Assembly (NCBI GenBank): GCA_018241525.1
Contig: JAFEDR010000001.1
Span: forward strand, 186,001 to 250,000
Length of the DNA stretch: 64,000 nt
Reading direction: 5' to 3'
From: Pseudomonadota bacterium
GTDB lineage: Bacteria > Pseudomonadota > Gammaproteobacteria > Steroidobacterales > Steroidobacteraceae
Position numbers and translations under genes: made by a program. The notes under the pieces are model-generated. The model was not told where the DNA came from. It did no database searches and worked only from the letters and a program-made list of their open reading frames with translations. Below, one piece after another: positions 26,721-35,384 of this stretch. How positions within the stretch are numbered: the stretch's first letter is position 1; each line of letters begins with the position of its first letter.

Positions 26721-28289
26721 CTAGACGTTCGAGTCCGCGAACGAGCCCTTGCGCCGGGCGATGTAGTCGAGCAGCGCCTCGTCGGTCGCCGGGTCGAGCG
26801 GCGGCGGCTCGTACTCCGCGAGCTGGCGCTTCCACTGCGAGTTCGCGCGCTGCGCCATGTCCTGCGAGCCCTCGGCTTCCCACTGCTCGAAGCTGTTGTT
26901 GTCGGCGAGCGGCGAGCGGTAGAAGGCGGTCTCGAAGTTCGCCTGGGTGTGCGAGCAGCCGAGGAAGTGCTTGCCGGGGCCGACCTCGCGGATCGCATCC
27001 ATGGCCTGGCCGTTCTCGGACATGTCGACGCCCGAGAGGAACGTCTGCATCATGCCGGCCTGGTCGACGTCCATCATGAACTTCTCGTAGCCCATCGCGA
27101 GGCCGCCCTCGAGCCAGCCGGCGGTGTGCAGCACGAAGTTCACGCCCGCGAGGCACGTCGGCAGCAGCGTCTGCGCCGACTCGAAGGCCGCCTGGGCGTC
27201 GGGGATCTTCGAGGCACAGAGGCCGCCACCCGAGCGGAACGGCACGCCGAGCCGGCGCGCGAGCGCCGCCATGGTGTAGAGCACCAGCGCCGGCTCCGGC
27301 GTGCCGAAGGTCGGGGCGCCCGACTGCATGGAAATCGAGGAGGCAAAGCTGCCGAAGATCACCGGCGCGCCGGGGTTCACGAGCTGCGCGAAGGCCATGC
27401 CGGCGAGTGACTCGGCGAGCGTCTGCGCCGCGGTGCCCGCGACCGTGACCGGCGACATTGCGCCGGCGAGGATGAAGGGCGTGACGATCGTCGCCTGGTT
27501 CGCGCGCGCGTAGACCTTCAGCGCGCCGAGCATCGTCGCGTCGAAGGTCATCGGCGAGTTGGCGTTGATCAGGCTCACCAGCACCGTCTTCGGCCGGCCG
27601 GTCGCCGGGTCGAGGAAGTCCTCGCCGAAGGCGATCTTCGCCAGCTGCACGGTGTCCTCGGCGCGCTCCGGCGCCGTGACCGAGCCCATGAACGGCTTGT
27701 CGCTGTACTTGATGTGCGAATAGACCATGTCGAAGTGCCGCTTGTTGACCGGCAGGTCGACGGGTTCGCAGATCGTGCCGCCCGAATGGTGCAGCGACGG
27801 GGCGAGATAGGCGAGCTTGACGAAGTTGCGGAAGTCCTCGATCCGCGCGTAGCGCCGGCCGTCGTCGAGGCTGCGGATGAACGGCGAGCCGTAGGCGGGC
27901 GCGAACACCGTGCACGGGCCGCCGATGCGGACGCTGCGCGCCGGATTGCGCGCGTGCTGGATGAACTCGCGCGGCGCGGTCTTCTGAACCAGCGAGCGGC
28001 ACAGGCCGCGCGGGAAGCGGACCCGTTCGCCCTGCACGTCGGCGCCGGCGGCCTGCCAGATGGCGAGCGACTCGGGGTCGTCGCGGAAGTCGATGCCCAC
28101 CTCGGCCAGGATCGTCTCGGCGTTGCGCTCGATGGTCGCCAGGCCCTCCTCGGACAGGACCTCGTAGTAGGGCAGCGCCCGGGTGATGTACGGGACGGTG
28201 CTCGCCGCGCGCGCGGTGCGCGCCGCGCGCTTCGCCTCGCGTCCGCCGCCGCGGCTGCGCCGCGCCTGAGTGGCCTGCTGGTCGTCCAT
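26721..28289 (-). CDS. MttB-family methyltransferase without pyrrolysine (glycine betaine MtgB-like)
   Basis: The protein has 522 residues, with a basic leader of about 30 residues before the TIM barrel. Family markers are LSEEGLATIERNAETILAEV, GIDFRDDPESLAIWQAAGA, GGPCTVFAPAYGSPFIRSLD, TLAESLAGMAFAQLVNPG and PGKHFLGCSHTQANFE. The frame is continuous through the region where true trimethylamine MttB has an in-frame amber codon, so this is the non-Pyl branch. Characterised members of that branch demethylate glycine betaine, proline betaine or carnitine. It follows a betaine/choline-type ABC importer in the same direction, which favours glycine betaine. It ends with TAG, the normal stop. Confidence 0.88.
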   Translation of the reverse strand: MDDQQATQARRSRGGGREAKRAARTARAASTVPYITRALPYYEVLSEEGLATIERNAETILAEVGIDFRDDPESLAIWQAAGADVQGERVRFPRGLCRSLVQKTAPREFIQHARNPARSVRIGGPCTVFAPAYGSPFIRSLDDGRRYARIEDFRNFVKLAYLAPSLHHSGGTICEPVDLPVNKRHFDMVYSHIKYSDKPFMGSVTAPERAEDTVQLAKIAFGEDFLDPATGRPKTVLVSLINANSPMTFDATMLGALKVYARANQATIVTPFILAGAMSPVTVAGTAAQTLAESLAGMAFAQLVNPGAPVIFGSFASSISMQSGAPTFGTPEPALVLYTMAALARRLGVPFRSGGGLCASKIPDAQAAFESAQTLLPTCLAGVNFVLHTAGWLEGGLAMGYEKFMMDVDQAGMMQTFLSGVDMSENGQAMDAIREVGPGKHFLGCSHTQANFETAFYRSPLADNNSFEQWEAEGSQDMAQRANSQWKRQLAEYEPPPLDPATDEALLDYIARRKGSFADSNV

Positions 28290-28350
28290 GGGGGAGCGCT
28301 CTCCGGGGTATCAATGACCCAGTATGGTCACCGGCCCCCGCCGGGGCTAA

Positions 28351-29562
28351 TCAGTTTGCGGCATTGGCTTGCTTGGCCGCGCCATGGGTCCCGGCAAGCG
28401 CCTGCAGGACCTCGTCGGGCCCGCAGACGCCGACGAAGCGCCCCGCCTCGGTCAGCGCCAGCGGGTGGCCGCTGTGCCGCAGCAGCCCGATCAGCTCGCG
28501 CAGCGGCGTCTCGGCGGGCGCGACCTGCAGCGCCGGACCGGGCGCGTCGCGGCCGCCGAGCGCGAGCGGGTCGGTGCCGATCTGCGCCGTCGAGGGTGCT
28601 CCGTCCGCGCCGAGGCTCAGCCGGTAGCGGCCCTCGCGATCCAGGCGATACCAGCCGTCGTCGCGCTGCAGCGCCTGCGCCCGGACCATGATCATGCCGC
28701 CGGTCAGCACGGTCAGCGGATTCATGTGCTGCACGAACTCCGCGACGTAGCCGTCGGCGGGTCGCAGCACGATGTCTTCCGGCGCGCCGGTCTGCACGAT
28801 GCGCCCGCCCTGCAGGACCGAGATCTGGTCGCCGAGCTTGAGTGCCTCGTCGAGATCGTGGGTCACGAACAGGATCGTCTTCCGGACCCGTTCCTGCAGC
28901 GCGATCAGCTCGTCCTGCAGCTTGCTGCGGATCAGCGGATCGAGCGCCGAGAATGGCTCGTCCATCAGCAGGATGTCGGCGTCGGTCGCGAACGCGCGGG
29001 CGAGGCCGACGCGTTGCTGCATGCCACCGGAGAGCTCGGCGACGAAGCGGTCGGCCCACTGGGCGAGCCCGACGAGCTCGAGCTTTTCGTCGACGATCTT
29101 CCGGCGCGCCGCGACCGGCTCGCCGCGCAGTTCGAGGCCGAAGCCGACGTTGTCGCGCACCGTCCGCCACGGCAGCAGTCCGAACTGCTGGAACATCATC
29201 GCGATGCAGCGGCGCCGGAGGCGGCGTAGCGTCGCGGCATCACAGCGGGCGACGTCGACCACCCGCTCGCCGTCGTCGAGCAGCACCTTGCCGCGCGTGA
29301 CCTCGTTGAGGCGGTTCGCGGCGCGCAACAGCGTCGACTTGCCCGAGCCCGACAGGCCCATCAGCACCGCGATGTGGCCCCGCGCGACCGCGAGGCTCGC
29401 GCCGGCGACGCCGACCACGACGCCCGAGTCCTGGGCGATCTCCGCGCGCGTCCGGCCGGCATCGAGCGCCGCGAGCGCAGCCTGGATGCGCGCCTGTCCG
29501 GCCCGGCCGCGCTCGCGCGCGAACAGGATGTCGACCTGCTGGAACTCGAGGGCGGGGGTCAA
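28351..29562 (-). CDS. Quaternary-amine ABC transporter ATPase (ProV/ChoV type)
   Basis: The protein has 403 residues. The ATPase core has Walker A GLSGSGKST, a Q-loop MMFQQFGLLPWRTV, the signature ELSGGMQQRVGLARAFA and Walker B ILLMDEPFSALDP. The C-terminal 130 residues carry a CBS-like regulatory region, as in ProV/OpuAA. The start is the TTG at 29562: it has GGAGAG upstream and overlaps the permease stop by four bases (TTGA), and homology begins there. It energises uptake of betaine or choline with the fused permease upstream. MttB follows 61 bp later on the same strand. Confidence 0.92.
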   Translation of the reverse strand: MTPALEFQQVDILFARERGRAGQARIQAALAALDAGRTRAEIAQDSGVVVGVAGASLAVARGHIAVLMGLSGSGKSTLLRAANRLNEVTRGKVLLDDGERVVDVARCDAATLRRLRRRCIAMMFQQFGLLPWRTVRDNVGFGLELRGEPVAARRKIVDEKLELVGLAQWADRFVAELSGGMQQRVGLARAFATDADILLMDEPFSALDPLIRSKLQDELIALQERVRKTILFVTHDLDEALKLGDQISVLQGGRIVQTGAPEDIVLRPADGYVAEFVQHMNPLTVLTGGMIMVRAQALQRDDGWYRLDREGRYRLSLGADGAPSTAQIGTDPLALGGRDAPGPALQVAPAETPLRELIGLLRHSGHPLALTEAGRFVGVCGPDEVLQALAGTHGAAKQANAAN

Positions 29563-31397
29563 GGCTTCTCTCCGGCGTCGGCAGGGCGGGTCAGGCGGTC
29601 GAGGACGATGGCGACCAGCACGATGGCGAGGCCAGCCTCGAATCCCATGCCGACCTGCACGGTGTTGAGCGCACGCACGACCGGAACGCCGAGACCACCG
29701 GCGCCGACCAGCGCCGCGATCACCACCATCGACAGGCTCAGCATGATGCACTGGGTGATGCCGGCGAGGATCATCGGCGCCGCGCTCGGCAGCTCGATCT
29801 TGACGAGCCGCTGCAGCGGCGTCGCGCCGAAGGCCTCGCCGGCCTCGATCAGCGCCTGCGGCACCGACGAGATGCCGAGGTGGGTGAGCCGGACCGGTGC
29901 CGGCAGCGCGAAGATCACCGTCGAGATGAGGCCCGGCACGACGCCGAGGCCGAACAGCACCAGCGTCGGCGTCAGGTAGACGAAGGTCGGCAGGGTCTGC
30001 ATCAGGTCGAGGACCGGCCGCAGCACGGCATAGAGCCGCGGCCTGCGGGCGGTGAGGATGCCGAGCGGCACGCCGAGCAGCGCGGCGGCGAGGGCCGCGA
30101 CCAGCACGAGATCCAGGGTTTCGAGCGTCGCCGCCCAGTAGCCCTGGTTGACGATGAACAGCAGCGCGAGCAGCACGAAGACCGCGAGCGGCCAGGAGCG
30201 CCTCAGCCACAGCGTGCCGAGGGCGACGGCGAGGATCAGGAACGGGGCGGGGATGGCAGTCAGCAGGGCGCCGACCGCGTCGGTCGCGCCGCGCACCACG
30301 GCCGCGACGCCGTCGAAGAAGCCCGTGCCGTGCCGCTTCACGTACCCGACCGCCGCCGTCATCGCCTCGCCGACCGGCAGTTTGTGCGAGGTGACCCAGG
30401 ATTCGAAGGTCGGGCTCGGCTCGCGAGCGTCGGCGCCGGCCAGGAAGCCACGCGGGCGACCGCCATCGAAGGCGGTGACGCCGGCGAGCCAGGGGCCGAG
30501 CTGCGCGCGGTGCGCGGCGATCCAGCGGCCGGCGGCGACGTCCGGCGTCTCGTGTTCCTCGACGATCAGGCCCTCGAGCTCGCTCAGGCCTTCGACGGTC
30601 ATCCGCCATTGACGCAGCAGGCGACCGACGTTCGGACACGCCTGCGCGTAGCCCTCCCGGCCGACGGTCTGTCTGGTCGCGCTGCCGAAGTTCGCACCGA
30701 AGACGTCCTCGCCGCCGGTCAGGTAGCGCAGGCGGAGGCGCAGGTCGAGCGGCTGCGGCGAGGAGGCCAGCAGCACGACCGGCTCGCGGCGTTGCGCCGC
30801 GCGGGCAACGTCCCCGAGCAGGTCCGCCTCGCTCGAGGCGACGACCTGCCAGCCGCCGAGGCCGAAGCGGTTCGTCGCGAGCAGCTGCTGGATCGCCCGG
30901 CGGCCGTCCTCGTCGTCTGTCGCGACGTGGATCGAGCGCTTGAGCGCGTCGGCGTGGCGCGCAAGGTCCGCGAGGTCGCGCAGCCCGGGATCGGCGGACG
31001 GCTCCGGCACGGCCAACGCATGCCGCGTGCCGTCGAGGTTCGTGCCGAGAGCCTCGAATCGCTGCTCGCCGCTCGGTGGCGATCCGCCGGCGACAGGCGC
31101 CGGTACCCGCCGCCCGAGGAAGGCATCGATCTCGCCGCGCCCGAGCGCGGCGTAGGTGTCCGCGGCCGAGCGCACCGACCGGACCGGCTCGTAGCCGAGC
31201 TCGTGGACGAGGCGGGCGACGAGCGCGGTTGCGGCATCGGACTCGAGGCCGGCGAGGCCACCGAGCCGCACCGTCCGACAGGCCGGATCCTCGCCGCCGG
31301 CGGCGATCGCGGGCAGCAGCAGCAGCGCGGCGAGGGCGCCAAGCCTCGCGTGCCGTCGCCTCGAGCCGCACGCGCTCCGCCTCCGGACCCCGATCAT
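29559..31397 (-). CDS. Choline/glycine betaine ABC transporter: substrate-binding domain fused to permease
   Basis: The protein has 612 residues. After a signal-like segment (ALAALLLLPAIAAG), residues about 40-330 form an OpuAC-type binding domain (VRLGGLAGLESDAATALVAR, YLTGGEDVFGANFGSATRQT). Residues about 370-605 are a ProW-type permease with the ABC coupling loop (LIEAGEAFGATPLQRLVKIE) and LDLMQTLPTFVYLTPTLVLF. Binding-domain/permease fusions are known in the OpuA group; here the binding domain is N-terminal. AAGGGAG lies 8 nt before the ATG. The promoter region carries a BetI-like inverted repeat and is shared with the divergent betI-betB gene. Confidence 0.9.
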   Translation of the reverse strand: MIGVRRRSACGSRRRHARLGALAALLLLPAIAAGGEDPACRTVRLGGLAGLESDAATALVARLVHELGYEPVRSVRSAADTYAALGRGEIDAFLGRRVPAPVAGGSPPSGEQRFEALGTNLDGTRHALAVPEPSADPGLRDLADLARHADALKRSIHVATDDEDGRRAIQQLLATNRFGLGGWQVVASSEADLLGDVARAAQRREPVVLLASSPQPLDLRLRLRYLTGGEDVFGANFGSATRQTVGREGYAQACPNVGRLLRQWRMTVEGLSELEGLIVEEHETPDVAAGRWIAAHRAQLGPWLAGVTAFDGGRPRGFLAGADAREPSPTFESWVTSHKLPVGEAMTAAVGYVKRHGTGFFDGVAAVVRGATDAVGALLTAIPAPFLILAVALGTLWLRRSWPLAVFVLLALLFIVNQGYWAATLETLDLVLVAALAAALLGVPLGILTARRPRLYAVLRPVLDLMQTLPTFVYLTPTLVLFGLGVVPGLISTVIFALPAPVRLTHLGISSVPQALIEAGEAFGATPLQRLVKIELPSAAPMILAGITQCIMLSLSMVVIAALVGAGGLGVPVVRALNTVQVGMGFEAGLAIVLVAIVLDRLTRPADAGEKP

Positions 31398-31453
31398 CGG
31401 CGGCTCCCTTGACCCCGTTGATGCCGGCTCGGCATCATTCCCCCAGGACCGAC

Positions 31454-31467
31454 TGAATAGCTGTTCA
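31454..31467. promoter_or_regulatory. O1: candidate BetI-type operator, TGAATAGCTGTTCA
   Basis: Six of seven base pairs of this 14-bp inverted repeat are complementary. It resembles three other repeats in the window (O2 at 31614, O3 at 39741, O4 at 39907) of the general form TGAAT-n4-TTCA. It overlaps the candidate -10 of the transporter operon. BetI family repressors bind inverted repeats of this kind at bet promoters; assignment to the BetI domain encoded next door is inference. Confidence 0.55.
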
Positions 31468-31483
31468 ATCGCCTCGCTGTCAA
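31454..31483 (-). promoter_or_regulatory. Candidate promoter of the transporter-mttB operon
   Basis: On the minus strand TTGACA (31483-31478) is followed after 18 bp by TATTCA (31459-31454). Transcription would begin near 31447, about 50 nt before the ATG at 31397. The -35 is a perfect consensus; the -10 is only partial. The inverted repeat O1 covers the -10 and spacer, as expected for a repressor site. Confidence 0.5.
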
Positions 31484-31613
31484 GCCGCCGGAAGGCGGAT
31501 AAGTGATTGATTGAGAAGATTTTGATCCGCTCGGAAGGACCCGCGCCAGGTCACCGGACAGGCAGCTTCCGCGACCGGCGACGAGGGGCGGCCATTGTGA
31601 GGGGAGCAGGACA

Positions 31614-31629
31614 CTGAATACGCACTCAG
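31614..31629. promoter_or_regulatory. O2: candidate BetI-type operator, CTGAATACGCACTCAG
   Basis: Six of eight pairs are complementary, and the inner 14 bases match O4 at 12 of 14 positions. It sits at the predicted start codon of betI-betB, where binding could block transcription or translation initiation and give autoregulation. Confidence 0.5.
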
Positions 31630-33707
31630 GGCGCGGCGGCGATGGCGATTCCGCGCGTTCCTCGCCCGACCGTCCCGAGGAGGACCGGCGCGAGCAGCTG
31701 ATCGAGGTGGCGATCGACTGCCTGGCCGAGCTCGGCTTCGTCGGCAGCACGCTCGCCCAGATCGCCGGACGCGCCGGGGTTTCGCCGGGGCTCATCGCGC
31801 ATTACTTCGATGACAAGGACGGCCTGCTCGAGGCCGCCTTCCGCCACCTCAGTCGCCGCGTGCAGTCCAACGTGCGCGCCAAGCTGCGGCTGGCGCGCAC
31901 GCCGCGCGCGCGCGTGCAGGCGGTCATCGACGCCAACCTCGCGCCGGAGGAATTCAACCAGCGCACCGGCAACGCCTGGCTCGCCTTCTGGGGCCAGCTG
32001 CTGCACGTCGAGCGCCTGCGGCGCGTCCAGACCGCCTACCAGCGGCGCATGCTGTCGAACCTGCGGCACGCGCTGCGCCGACTGGTGGCCGCCGAGGAGG
32101 CGACGGCACTGGCGGCGATGATCGCCGCGATGATCGACGGCGTGTGGCTGCGGGCGGCGCTCTCCGGCTGGCGCGAGGCGGATAGCGAGGGCGCACGCGC
32201 GCTGCTGACGGCCTTCGTCGAGGGCCGCCTGCGCGAGCGCGCCCCGGCACCGGTCGCGATCGTCGCTGATCGCCAGCTGCGGCCCGCGGCCGACGCGCGC
32301 GCCGGCCACTTCCGCACGCTCAACCCGGCCACCGGCGCGACACTCGCCGAGATCCGCATCGACGGCCCCGAGGAAGTCGAGGCGGCGTTTGCCGCGGCCA
32401 CTGACGGTCAGCGCCGCTGGGCGGCGATGACCGGTGCCGAGCGCGGCCGCGTGCTGCGTCGTGCGGCAGATATTTTGCGGGCGCGCAATCGCGAGCTCGC
32501 CGAGCTCGAGACGCGCGACACCGGCAAGCCGATCCAGGAGACCAGCGTCGTCGACGTGCTCTCCGGGGCCGACTGTCTCGAGTATTACGCCGGCATCGCG
32601 GCGACGATCGCCGGCGAGCACGTCGACCTGGGGCCGGGCGCGTTCGGCTACACGCGCCGCGAGCCGCTCGGCGTGGTCGCCGGCATCGGCGCATGGAACT
32701 ACCCGCTGCAGATCGCCTGCTGGAAGTCGGCGCCCGCGCTCGCCTGCGGTAACGCGATGCTGTTCAAGCCCGCCGAGCTCACGCCGCTGACCGCGGTCGA
32801 GCTCGAGAAGGTCTACGCCGAGGCCGGGCTGCCGCACGGCGTGTTCCGGGTCGTGCAGGGCTTCGCCGACACCGGCCGGCTGCTGACGCGGCACCCGGGC
32901 ATCCGCAAGGTGTCGCTGACCGGCGAGGTCGGCACCGGCAAGGCCGTCATGAACGACGCCTCCGGTACGCTGAAGTACGTGACGCTCGAGCTCGGCGGCA
33001 AGTCGCCACTGATCGTGTTCGACGACGCCAAGCTCGACAATGCCGTCGGCGGCGCGCTGCTCGCGAACTTCTACTCCGCCGGCGAGGTGTGCTCGAACGG
33101 CACGCGCGTGTTCGTGCACCGGCGCGTGCGCGCGGCGTTCCTCGAGCGTCTCAAGGCGCGGGTCGAGGCGATGCGGGTCGGCGACCCGATGGATCCGCGC
33201 ACCCAGGTCGGCGCGCTGATCTCCGAGGGGCACATGGAGAAGGTGCTCGGCTACATCGCGCGCGGCCGCGCCGAGGGCGCGCGGCTGCTGGCCGGCGGGC
33301 GGCGCGTCACCGCCGGCGAGCTCGCGCACGGCTACTTCGTCGAGCCGACCGTGTTCGACGGCTGCCACGACGACATGACGATCGTCCGCGAGGAGATCTT
33401 CGGCCCGGTCATGACCGTGCTCGAGTTCGACGACGAGGATGAAGTCGTCGCGCGCGCCAACGCCACCGAGTTCGGGCTCGCCGCGGGCGTGTTCACCAAC
33501 GACCTGACGCGCGCGCACCGGGTGATCGCGCGGCTCGAGGCCGGCACCTGCTGGATCAACCACTACAACGTGACGCCGATCGAGCTGCCGTTCGGCGGGT
33601 ACAAGCGCTCGGGCCTCGGCCGCGAGAACAGCCGGGCCGCGATCGAGCACTACACGCAGCTGAAGAGCGTCTACGTCGCCCTCGGTGACGTCGAGTCGCC
33701 CTACTGA
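31614..33707 (+). CDS. betI-betB: BetI-BetB fusion: TetR-type choline regulator fused to betaine aldehyde dehydrogenase
   Basis: One uninterrupted frame encodes both proteins, 697 residues from the CTG at 31614. Residues 1-213 match Bet[56 protein letters not shown] and [15 protein letters not shown]. Residues 214-697 match BetB almost from its usual start: [53 protein letters not shown], catalytic Cys493 in [12 protein letters not shown], and [20 protein letters not shown]. No stop codon and no ATG/GTG with a ribosome site separates them. No ATG, GTG or TTG lies in frame between the upstream stop (31512) and GTG 31707, which is inside helix 1. CTG 31614 has AGGGGAG 7 nt upstream. The alternative is an out-of-frame ATG at 31642 with a one-base slip. 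Confidence 0.88.
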   Translation: MNTHSGRGGDGDSARSSPDRPEEDRREQLIEVAIDCLAELGFVGSTLAQIAGRAGVSPGLIAHYFDDKDGLLEAAFRHLSRRVQSNVRAKLRLARTPRARVQAVIDANLAPEEFNQRTGNAWLAFWGQLLHVERLRRVQTAYQRRMLSNLRHALRRLVAAEEATALAAMIAAMIDGVWLRAALSGWREADSEGARALLTAFVEGRLRERAPAPVAIVADRQLRPAADARAGHFRTLNPATGATLAEIRIDGPEEVEAAFAAATDGQRRWAAMTGAERGRVLRRAADILRARNRELAELETRDTGKPIQETSVVDVLSGADCLEYYAGIAATIAGEHVDLGPGAFGYTRREPLGVVAGIGAWNYPLQIACWKSAPALACGNAMLFKPAELTPLTAVELEKVYAEAGLPHGVFRVVQGFADTGRLLTRHPGIRKVSLTGEVGTGKAVMNDASGTLKYVTLELGGKSPLIVFDDAKLDNAVGGALLANFYSAGEVCSNGTRVFVHRRVRAAFLERLKARVEAMRVGDPMDPRTQVGALISEGHMEKVLGYIARGRAEGARLLAGGRRVTAGELAHGYFVEPTVFDGCHDDMTIVREEIFGPVMTVLEFDDEDEVVARANATEFGLAAGVFTNDLTRAHRVIARLEAGTCWINHYNVTPIELPFGGYKRSGLGRENSRAAIEHYTQLKSVYVALGDVESPY

Positions 33708-33710
33708 CGG

Positions 33711-35378
33711 ATGACCGGCGTGGAAGCAACGACCTTCGACTACGTGATCGTCGGCGCCGGATCCGCGGGCTGCGTGCTCGCGAACCGCCTGACGGCGGAC
33801 GGCCGCCACACGGTGCTGCTGCTCGAGTTCGGCGGCTCCGACCGCTCGATCTTCATCCAGATGCCCTCGGCACTCGCGATCCCGATGAACCGCGAGCGCT
33901 ACAACTGGTTCTACCACGCCGAGCCGGAGCCGGCCCTCGGCGGGCGCAGCCTGCACACGCCGCGCGGCAAGGTGCTCGGCGGCTCCTCCTCGATCAACGG
34001 CCTCGTCTACATCCGCGGCAACCCGCTCGACTTCGAGGGCTGGGAGGCGGCCGGCGCGAAAGGCTGGGGGTACCGGCACGTGCTGCCGTACTTCAAGCGC
34101 GCCGAGCACCGTGACGAGGGCGGCGATGCGTACCGCGGTGGCGACGGTCCGCTCGGCACCCGCTACGGCACCGTCGCGAACCCGCTGCACGCGGCCTGGC
34201 TCGAGGCCGCACGCCAGGCGGGTTACCCGCGCACCGGCGACGTCAACGGTTACCAGCAGGAAGGCTTCGGGCGGATGGACATGACGGTCGATCGCGGGGT
34301 ACGGGCGAGCGCGGCGAACGCCTACCTGCGTCCGGCGCTCGGCCGGCCGAACCTCGCGCTCGAGACCGGCGCGCGCGCCGAAGCGGTGCTGTTCGAGGGC
34401 CGACGAGCCGTGGGCGTCCGCTACCGGCAGGGCGACCGCGAGTGCGTTGCCCGAGCCCGCGCCGAGGTGATCGTCGCGGCCGGGTCGATCGGCTCGCCGC
34501 AGCTGCTCAAGCTCTCAGGCGTCGGTCCGGGCGCCGAGCTCGGCGCGCTCGGCATCCCGGTGGTGCACGACCTGCCGGGCGTCGGCGAGAACCTGCAGGA
34601 CCACCTCGAGGTGTATTTCCAGGTCGCCTGCACCCAGCCGGTGACGCTGTACTCGGCGATGAACCCGCTCGCGAAGCTCGCGATCGGGGTGCGCTGGATC
34701 CTGTTCAAGAACGGGCTCGGCGCGACCAACCACTTCGAGACCTGCGGCTTCATCCGCAGCCGGGCGGGCGTCCGCTACCCGGACATCCAGTTCCATTTCC
34801 TGCCGATGGCCGTCAGCTACGACGGATCGTCGCTGGCCCGCGAGCATGGCTTCCAGGCGCACGTCGGGCCGATGCGCTCGAAGAGCCGTGGCTGGGTGCG
34901 CCTCGCCTCGCCGCGGGCGGCCGACAAGCCGCGGATCCGCTTCAACTACATGAGCCACCCGGACGACTGGACCGAGTTCCGCGCCGCGATCCGGCTGACC
35001 CGCGAGATCTTCGCGCAGCCGGCCTTCGATCCGTTCCGTGGCCGCGAGATCGCGCCGGGTGCGGCCGCCCAGAGCGACGCCGCCATCGACGAGTTCATCC
35101 GCCAGAAGGTGGAGAGCGCCTACCACCCGTCGTGCTCGTGCAAGATGGGCGCGGCGGACGATCCGCTGGCGGTCGTCGATCCCGAGGCACGCGTTCATGG
35201 CCTCGAGCGACTGCGCGTCATCGACTCGTCGATCATGCCGTCGATCACGAACGGCAACCTCAACGCGCCGACCATCATGATCGCGGAGAAGGCGGCCGAC
35301 CACGTGCTCGGCCGGCAGCTGCCGGCCGACGACGCGCCCTTCTACGAGGCGCCGAACTGGCGCACGCAGCAGCGCTGA
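33711..35378 (+). CDS. betA: Choline dehydrogenase (GMC oxidoreductase)
   Basis: The protein has 555 residues, the usual BetA length. FAD-binding motif [20 protein letters not shown] signature [20 protein letters not shown], second signature [17 protein letters not shown], and the catalytic region [12 protein letters not shown] with downstream [17 protein letters not shown]. It oxidises choline to betaine aldehyde at the membrane, passing electrons to the respiratory chain. It lies 3 bp after the betI-betB fusion, reproducing the conserved betI-betB-betA order. Other GMC alcohol dehydrogenases look similar, but the context makes choline the likely substrate. Confidence 0.93.
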   Translation: MTGVEATTFDYVIVGAGSAGCVLANRLTADGRHTVLLLEFGGSDRSIFIQMPSALAIPMNRERYNWFYHAEPEPALGGRSLHTPRGKVLGGSSSINGLVYIRGNPLDFEGWEAAGAKGWGYRHVLPYFKRAEHRDEGGDAYRGGDGPLGTRYGTVANPLHAAWLEAARQAGYPRTGDVNGYQQEGFGRMDMTVDRGVRASAANAYLRPALGRPNLALETGARAEAVLFEGRRAVGVRYRQGDRECVARARAEVIVAAGSIGSPQLLKLSGVGPGAELGALGIPVVHDLPGVGENLQDHLEVYFQVACTQPVTLYSAMNPLAKLAIGVRWILFKNGLGATNHFETCGFIRSRAGVRYPDIQFHFLPMAVSYDGSSLAREHGFQAHVGPMRSKSRGWVRLASPRAADKPRIRFNYMSHPDDWTEFRAAIRLTREIFAQPAFDPFRGREIAPGAAAQSDAAIDEFIRQKVESAYHPSCSCKMGAADDPLAVVDPEARVHGLERLRVIDSSIMPSITNGNLNAPTIMIAEKAADHVLGRQLPADDAPFYEAPNWRTQQR

Positions 35379-35384
35379 CCGCGT

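Noticed and set aside
26721..28289. Pyrrolysine-containing trimethylamine methyltransferase
   Set aside because: The frame has no internal TAG; the only amber codon is the final stop. No pylTSBCD genes are visible. It belongs to the non-Pyl branch of the family.
28351..31371. A single 1000-residue transporter protein covering permease and ATPase
   Set aside because: The ATPase frame stays open upstream, but that part is out of phase with the real permease frame. The permease stop overlaps a TTG start preceded by GGAGAG.
32240..32430. Separate internal start for BetB
   Set aside because: There is no ATG, GTG or TTG with a ribosome site at the BetI/BetB junction. The first ATG (32426) would remove about 55 conserved residues of the dehydrogenase.
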